DNA of 35,058 nt from an uncultured Sutterella sp. GTDB lineage: Bacteria; Pseudomonadota; Gammaproteobacteria; Burkholderiales; Burkholderiaceae_F. The stretch's first letter is position 1; every line of letters begins with the position of its first letter. A program made the translations under genes and the position numbers. Below are positions 31,290 through 35,058 of the stretch, piece by piece. Below the pieces are notes generated by a model. The model did not search any database and was not told the origin of the DNA. It saw nothing but the letters and a program-made list of their open reading frames with translations. Location: contig CAAECY010000001.1 of NCBI GenBank assembly GCA_900754475.1, positions 1-35,058 on the forward strand, given 5' to 3'.

Positions 31290-32540
31290 TCAGTGCTTCT
31301 CCTTCGGCTGCGCTTCTTGGGCGTCGTCCGATTTTTCCTTGTGTGTTGATTTCACGGCAAGAGCCCGCGTCACGGTCGGGCGCATGCGCATGGCAAAGCC
31401 GAACCCGCCGAAAAGAAAGACCGCCAGGCCCCAGAGCGACGCCCCGGCACCCACCGCGGTGCCGAGCGCCCCCATGAGCGCGGGAAAGCTCGCTTTGCTG
31501 AGGTTCATGAGCATGAGCCGCAAGCCGATCGCCTCCCCGATGCGGTCCGCGGGCGACAACCGATAGATGAGGCTCATGAGGTTCGGCATCGACGCTCCCA
31601 GCCCCATCCCGAGGAAGAACGCGCACGCCATGAGGGCAAAAAGATCGGTGAAAAGGGGAAAAAGCGAAAAGGCCGTGCCCGCGACGAGCATCGTGAAGGA
31701 AATGAGCCGCCATTCGCCGAGGCGCCGTGTGAGCATCGGCATCAGGAGCCGCACGAAAAAGGACGCAAGCGAAAAGCTCCCGAGAATCCACCCGATGTGG
31801 GAGGGCGAGAGGTCGACCGAGCGGCAGTAGACCGGAATGAGAAGGTTCCCGACTTCCCACCCGACCGAAATGAACACGGACGCCGCAAGAATCGCCCGCA
31901 TGGCGGGGTCCTTCAAGAGGTCGACGGCACGACCGCGCTCGGCCCCTTTCGAGCGGTTGCGCGGTGCCCCCGAGAGAATGGACCCCAAGACGGGCGTCAG
32001 AGCAAGGACGAAAAGGAGGACGGCCGCCGCCACGCACCAGGCGTAGAAAACCTGAAAGCCGAAGTGCTCGATCATGTAGCCCGTTACGACCGGGGTCACA
32101 AGGCCCGAGCCCGCCGTCACCATGGAGAGCACCACAAACGCATTCGTGCGCCCTTCGGGCGACGAGAAGTCCCCCGTCAGGCGCTGCACGACCGTGTTCG
32201 TGAGCAAAAAGGCGACGCCCACCAGGAAGCACGAAAGAAAGAGGGGTGCGACGCCCGCCGCGTCCGTCGGAAAGAGCAGCGCCGCTCCGCCCGCAGCCGA
32301 AACGCAGACGAAGGCCAAACGCATGGGCTTGCGCGCTCCCGTGCGGTCGAGCCACCGGCCCGCGCCCACGGCAAAGAAGGCGGGGAAAAGCGCGACGCAG
32401 GAAAGCATCGCCCCCACGGCAAAGGGCGTCGCCCCGTGGTCGATCGCGTCGAGCGTTGCCGTAAAGCGCATGCCCGTCGTGCACCCGTGCATGATGAGGA
32501 GGATGAAGAAGAGCCTGAGAAGCCGAACGTTGAGGTGCAC
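31290..32540 (-). CDS. Major facilitator superfamily permease
   Basis: This 416-residue protein has 12 predicted helices. MFS signatures are present: GRWLDRTGARKPMR in the loop after helix 2, and RLMPMLTRRLGEWR-like in the second half. The substrate is unknown. The C-terminus ends in a charged tail with KSTHKEKSDDAQ. The start was placed at the GTG at 32540, right before the first helix; no ATG is suitably placed and the ribosome binding site is weak. It ends 119 bases upstream of nikR on the same strand, so they may share a transcript and it could be a nickel or drug exporter, but nothing in the sequence proves that. Confidence 0.8.
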   Translation of the reverse strand: MHLNVRLLRLFFILLIMHGCTTGMRFTATLDAIDHGATPFAVGAMLSCVALFPAFFAVGAGRWLDRTGARKPMRLAFVCVSAAGGAALLFPTDAAGVAPLFLSCFLVGVAFLLTNTVVQRLTGDFSSPEGRTNAFVVLSMVTAGSGLVTPVVTGYMIEHFGFQVFYAWCVAAAVLLFVLALTPVLGSILSGAPRNRSKGAERGRAVDLLKDPAMRAILAASVFISVGWEVGNLLIPVYCRSVDLSPSHIGWILGSFSLASFFVRLLMPMLTRRLGEWRLISFTMLVAGTAFSLFPLFTDLFALMACAFFLGMGLGASMPNLMSLIYRLSPADRIGEAIGLRLMLMNLSKASFPALMGALGTAVGAGASLWGLAVFLFGGFGFAMRMRPTVTRALAVKSTHKEKSDDAQEAQPKEKH

Positions 32541-32580
32541 GCTGAAAACCTTTGAGAGCCTTGGAAAGCCTTTGAAAGCC
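32541..32580. repeat. Four 10-bp imperfect repeats before the MFS start
   Basis: Four units, gctgaaaacc, tttgagagcc, ttggaaagcc and tttgaaagcc, stand directly next to each other and end at the putative GTG start. On the minus strand each reads ggctttcaaa or a variant. The period equals one helical turn. They may form a curved or regulator-bound leader, or a set of weak AAGG ribosome binding sites. Confidence 0.6.
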
Positions 32581-32689
32581 GGGACGCCGCCTCGGGGTGG
32601 CTCCGTAGTGGATTGTAAATCGGGACGGACGCGGAAGCGGCACTTCAAAGTCGGCCTGGGAGACGATTCTCGCAAATTTGCGACCGCCC

Positions 32690-32733
32690 GAAAAACGACG
32701 CCCCGACCGTTGGCATGCGGGTCGGGGCGTCGT
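32690..32733 (-). terminator. Terminator of the EamA permease gene
   Basis: A perfect 14-bp GC-rich stem (32695-32708/32720-32733) is followed on the minus strand by five Ts. It ends the transcript of the permease at 32759 and keeps it from reading into the MFS gene. Confidence 0.9.
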
Positions 32734-32758
32734 GTCGGGGTCAGTCGAAGTACGGTTC

Positions 32759-33679
32759 TTACGCCGTCTCTTCGGCGGCTTTCGCGGCCGCTTCCTTCGC
32801 GCGTTTTTCTTCTTCCGCCTTCTCGGCGCGCTTCGTCGTGACGGAGGCCGTCATGCCCGCCGCGATGATGAGAGACATCCCCGCCAAGGCCGTCGCCGTC
32901 ACCATCTCGTCGAAGAGAAAATAGCTGATCACGGCCGAAAAGGGAATGGCGGAGAAACCGAGGCACGAGGACAAGAGCATGTTCCCGTAGGCGTAGGAGC
33001 GGGTCGTGCAGATCTGCCCGAGCGTCGCGCAAAGGCCCATCCCGAGGATCCCGAGGGTCGCCATGGTGTCCGGCACGTGCATCCCGTCCTCAAGAATCCA
33101 CGAGCCCGCAAAGCCGAAGAGGCTCCCGAAGATCGTGAAATAAAAGACGATGCGCCAGGAGGGTTCCTTGAGGTTCCCGAGCTCCTTCATCTGCCAGTAG
33201 ACCGCGAGGTCGACGAGCGACACCGAAAGACAGATGAGGGCCGGAATCAGGTCGTCGTTGCTGAAGCTCGGCTGCAGCACGATCACGATCCCCGCAAAGC
33301 CCGCGACGATGGCGCCCACGAGCGCCCAGGGGGCGCGCTGGTGCTTCATCCACGCAAGGATGATGAAGTTCGCCGCCATGAAGAGCGGCGTCGTGTAGAT
33401 GAGCGTCATGTTCGTCCCGAAGGGGAGCTTCCCGAGCGTATAGAACCAGAGCGCAACGGAGAGCGTCCCGAGGACGGAACGCTTGATGTGACCGCCCAGG
33501 TACGGGGTCTTCACCGAGAGGCCGCTTTTCCAGACGAAAAATCCGATCGAGAGCACGCCGAAAATCGAACGGTAGAAAACGAGTTCGAGCGTGCCGAGCT
33601 GATCGCTCGTGAGCTTCACGAACGCGGCCATGAAGGAAAAGAGGAGGGCGGCCGCCAGGGCCCAGAGAGACTGTTTCAT
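32759..33679 (-). CDS. EamA/DMT-family permease
   Basis: This 306-residue protein has ten predicted helices arranged as two EamA repeats: FYRSIFGVLSIG and YTTPLFMAANFIIL in the first, SAIPFSAVISYFLFDE in the second. It is of the drug/metabolite transporter superfamily. The C-terminal 30 residues are a highly charged Lys/Glu/Ala helix. Substrate unknown. The ATG at 33679 has an A/G-rich AAAAAGAAAAG upstream. Confidence 0.88.
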   Translation of the reverse strand: MKQSLWALAAALLFSFMAAFVKLTSDQLGTLELVFYRSIFGVLSIGFFVWKSGLSVKTPYLGGHIKRSVLGTLSVALWFYTLGKLPFGTNMTLIYTTPLFMAANFIILAWMKHQRAPWALVGAIVAGFAGIVIVLQPSFSNDDLIPALICLSVSLVDLAVYWQMKELGNLKEPSWRIVFYFTIFGSLFGFAGSWILEDGMHVPDTMATLGILGMGLCATLGQICTTRSYAYGNMLLSSCLGFSAIPFSAVISYFLFDEMVTATALAGMSLIIAAGMTASVTTKRAEKAEEEKRAKEAAAKAAEETA

Positions 33680-33739
33680 ATGCTTTTCTTTTTGCAGTCG
33701 AGGTTGGGAAAAACGGTCCCGAACGCGGGGAACGGGCTC

Positions 33740-33775
33740 AAAAAATGGGAGGCGCCTCGAACGGAGGGCCTCCCA
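33740..33775 (-). terminator. Terminator of the ygfZ gene
   Basis: The stem tgggagg/cctccca (33746-33752/33769-33775) is followed on the minus strand by six Ts. It lies 34 bases after the ygfZ stop. Confidence 0.85.
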
Positions 33776-33808
33776 AAGAAACGATTTTACGCCGAACGAA
33801 GAGCGTTC

Positions 33809-34801
33809 TCAACCCGCCAACACATTGCGGTAGCGGTAGGGAAGCTCAATCGTTTCAACGGTTTCGCCTTCGGGCGAAAGAGATACGCCCGATTCGAGCG
33901 CGGCCTTCGTGGCGCTGTAAAGGAACACCGTGTCGGTCCCGTTCGAGACGGCAACGACGACGTAGCCCGCGGCACCTTCGGGGGTGAAGACGGGGGCACC
34001 GGGCAGGGGCGCCGTCCCGAGCGTCGCACGACCGATCGCCGCACGGCGGTTCGTCTCGCCGATATGCTGCACGCGCGAGACGACTTCCTGACCGGGGTAG
34101 CACCCCTTCGTAAAGACGACCCCGTCGACGAGTTCCAGGTTCACGGCCTGCGGCACGAAGAGTTCGCGCGTTTCGGGGTGCACGGTCGCAACGCCCGAGG
34201 CGATTTCGGCCGCCCACCAGAGGGCGGAGGATTCGGGCAGGTGCGCGATGCGGGAGGCGTCCGTCACGCGCAAAAGCGCACGGGGGCCGCCCGCGGCAAA
34301 GCCGGGGATGTCCGTGGCGGCGGAAAGGCCCATCAGCTTCATGCCGTCGACCTCAACGATTTCGCCCGCGGCGGGAAGGGCTTCGAGCCCTTCGAACCCG
34401 AGCGCACGGGCGGCGTCAAGCCCCTCGGCGCCCGAGAGATGCGCGAGACCGGGGACGTCCACGGTTTCGAAGGCGACGTCGCTGCGCAACACGTACATGC
34501 GCAGGCGCTTCAGAAGGCCCGCGGCAATCGACGCGGGGAAAAGCATCATCACGGCGTTCTCTTCGCGCCAGAGGCGCACGACCGCAAGGAGTCGGCCCTT
34601 GGGCGAGCAGTAGCCCGCCGTGCGGATCGAAGCGCCGAGGTTGTCGACGCGCTGCGTGAACTGACCGTGCAGGAACGAAACGGCGTCCGCACCCGTGACG
34701 CGCACGAGCATCAAATCAAGCGGACGGAAGGCGCCGCAGGGAGCCGACGCGAGCGCAAAGCTCTCCGGACGGCTCGCCTCGCCGGGAAGGGCGGTAAGCA
34801 T
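33809..34801 (-). CDS. ygfZ: Folate-binding protein YgfZ
   Basis: This 330-residue protein is of the YgfZ/GcvT-like family, which binds tetrahydrofolate and supports maturation or repair of certain Fe-S enzymes. The hallmark KGCYPGQE is present at 232-239 with the essential Cys234. FLHGQFTQRVDNL near the N-terminus and TAGYCSPKGRLLA are also typical. AAGGAG lies eight bases before the ATG. It is monocistronic with its own terminator. Confidence 0.94.
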   Translation of the reverse strand: MLTALPGEASRPESFALASAPCGAFRPLDLMLVRVTGADAVSFLHGQFTQRVDNLGASIRTAGYCSPKGRLLAVVRLWREENAVMMLFPASIAAGLLKRLRMYVLRSDVAFETVDVPGLAHLSGAEGLDAARALGFEGLEALPAAGEIVEVDGMKLMGLSAATDIPGFAAGGPRALLRVTDASRIAHLPESSALWWAAEIASGVATVHPETRELFVPQAVNLELVDGVVFTKGCYPGQEVVSRVQHIGETNRRAAIGRATLGTAPLPGAPVFTPEGAAGYVVVAVSNGTDTVFLYSATKAALESGVSLSPEGETVETIELPYRYRNVLAG

Positions 34802-35000
34802 GGCTGGTCTCCTTCAAAAAGGAAAAGTTTTCGGTCCGACAAGGATAGCGGATCGGACCGCCCCGAGGGTGAGCCCTTTCGCAACGACGTACAGGAAAGC
34901 CCAACGAATCCTCTCGAAGCCTGCGCCGCGGATCTTCCATCCGCTACACTGCGCGCACTATCCTACAAATGCCCGAAATATTAACGCGGCTTAGATTTTA
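34802..35000. other. Divergent intergenic region
   Basis: No gene is seen here. It carries the ygfZ promoter (not placed with confidence) and an 8-bp hairpin (34832-34839/34853-34860) in the ygfZ leader. Confidence 0.4.
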
Positions 35001-35036
35001 GTGACATTTCGTCGAAATTGTGGTACAATTGTACCT
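35001..35036 (+). promoter_or_regulatory. Promoter with palindromic operator over the -10
   Basis: GTGACA (35001-35006, five of six to consensus) and TACAAT (35024-35029) are separated by exactly 17 bases. The -10 lies inside the 14-bp perfect palindrome GGTACAATTGTACC (35022-35035). Transcription should start around 35036, at or next to the ATG at 35037. The arrangement suggests a promoter shut by a dimeric repressor, possibly the product of the gene itself. Confidence 0.7.
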
Positions 35037-35058
35037 ATGAGTACGAAGACTGAAAAAC
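35037..35058 (+). CDS. Start of a gene cut by the window end
   Basis: The ATG at 35037 opens MSTKTEK and leaves the window. No Shine-Dalgarno is present and the promoter -10 ends eight bases upstream, so the mRNA is probably leaderless. The product cannot be identified from seven codons; a small self-regulating DNA-binding protein such as an antitoxin is only a guess from the operator. Confidence 0.55.

Noticed and set aside
32678..34984. 768-codon plus-strand frame opposite the EamA and ygfZ genes
   Set aside because: Antisense to two conserved genes and two terminators; no ribosome binding site or domain.
1..35058. tRNA, rRNA, prophage or integrative element boundaries
   Set aside because: No T-loop/CCA-like tRNA pattern, rRNA core, integrase or phage structural gene was seen; most of the window is ordinary chromosomal gene content.

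Overview
The window is about 35 kb of GC-rich chromosome from a betaproteobacterium. The best guess is a gut member of the Sutterellaceae (Sutterella or a relative). The reasons are strong C/G bias at third codon positions, an EF-P with arginine at position 32 next to its rhamnosyltransferase EarP, a complete system I cytochrome c maturation operon, and the gene order uvrC-pgsA. The assignment is inferred from gene content, not from a marker gene comparison.

Layout. Positions 1-3930: a dCMP deaminase gene (minus); a 770-base intergenic region that appears to encode a structured RNA on the minus strand and a leader terminator on the plus strand; a large ATPase joining a GHKL (histidine-kinase/Hsp90/MutL type) domain to a C-terminal PD-(D/E)XK nuclease-like domain; and a HicB-type antitoxin/regulator with no HicA toxin visible. 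Positions 3930-9400 (minus): efp, earP, pgsA, uvrC and a small lipoprotein gene. Positions 9949-17369 (plus): ccmABCDEFGHI, with an unusually stable hairpin between ccmE and ccmF. Positions 17400-21200: a frameshifted small gene, a DUF3100-type membrane protein with a small membrane partner, and an M20 amidohydrolase, which together look like an uptake-and-hydrolysis module. Positions 21221-23010: a lone IS3 OrfA-like protein and two tandem paralogues built of exact 17-residue repeats. Positions 23544-24344: a solitary amino-acid-type periplasmic binding protein.

Positions 24541-31170 are a nickel uptake locus. A NikR-type operator lies over the -10 of a promoter that drives a SAM methyltransferase gene and five Nik-type ABC transporter genes. 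Facing them is nikR, whose protein has a C-terminal tail with histidine at every second residue. Downstream on the minus strand lie an MFS permease (preceded by a 10-bp phased repeat), an EamA permease and a YgfZ-family protein. At the right edge a promoter with a 14-bp palindrome over its -10 drives a gene whose ATG falls at or next to the expected transcription start.

The parts least like textbook biology are the 17-residue-repeat pair, the GHKL ATPase-nuclease with an orphan HicB, the methyltransferase plus His-tailed NikR in the nickel locus, and the minus-strand structured RNA. All functions come from reading the sequence; no database search was run.
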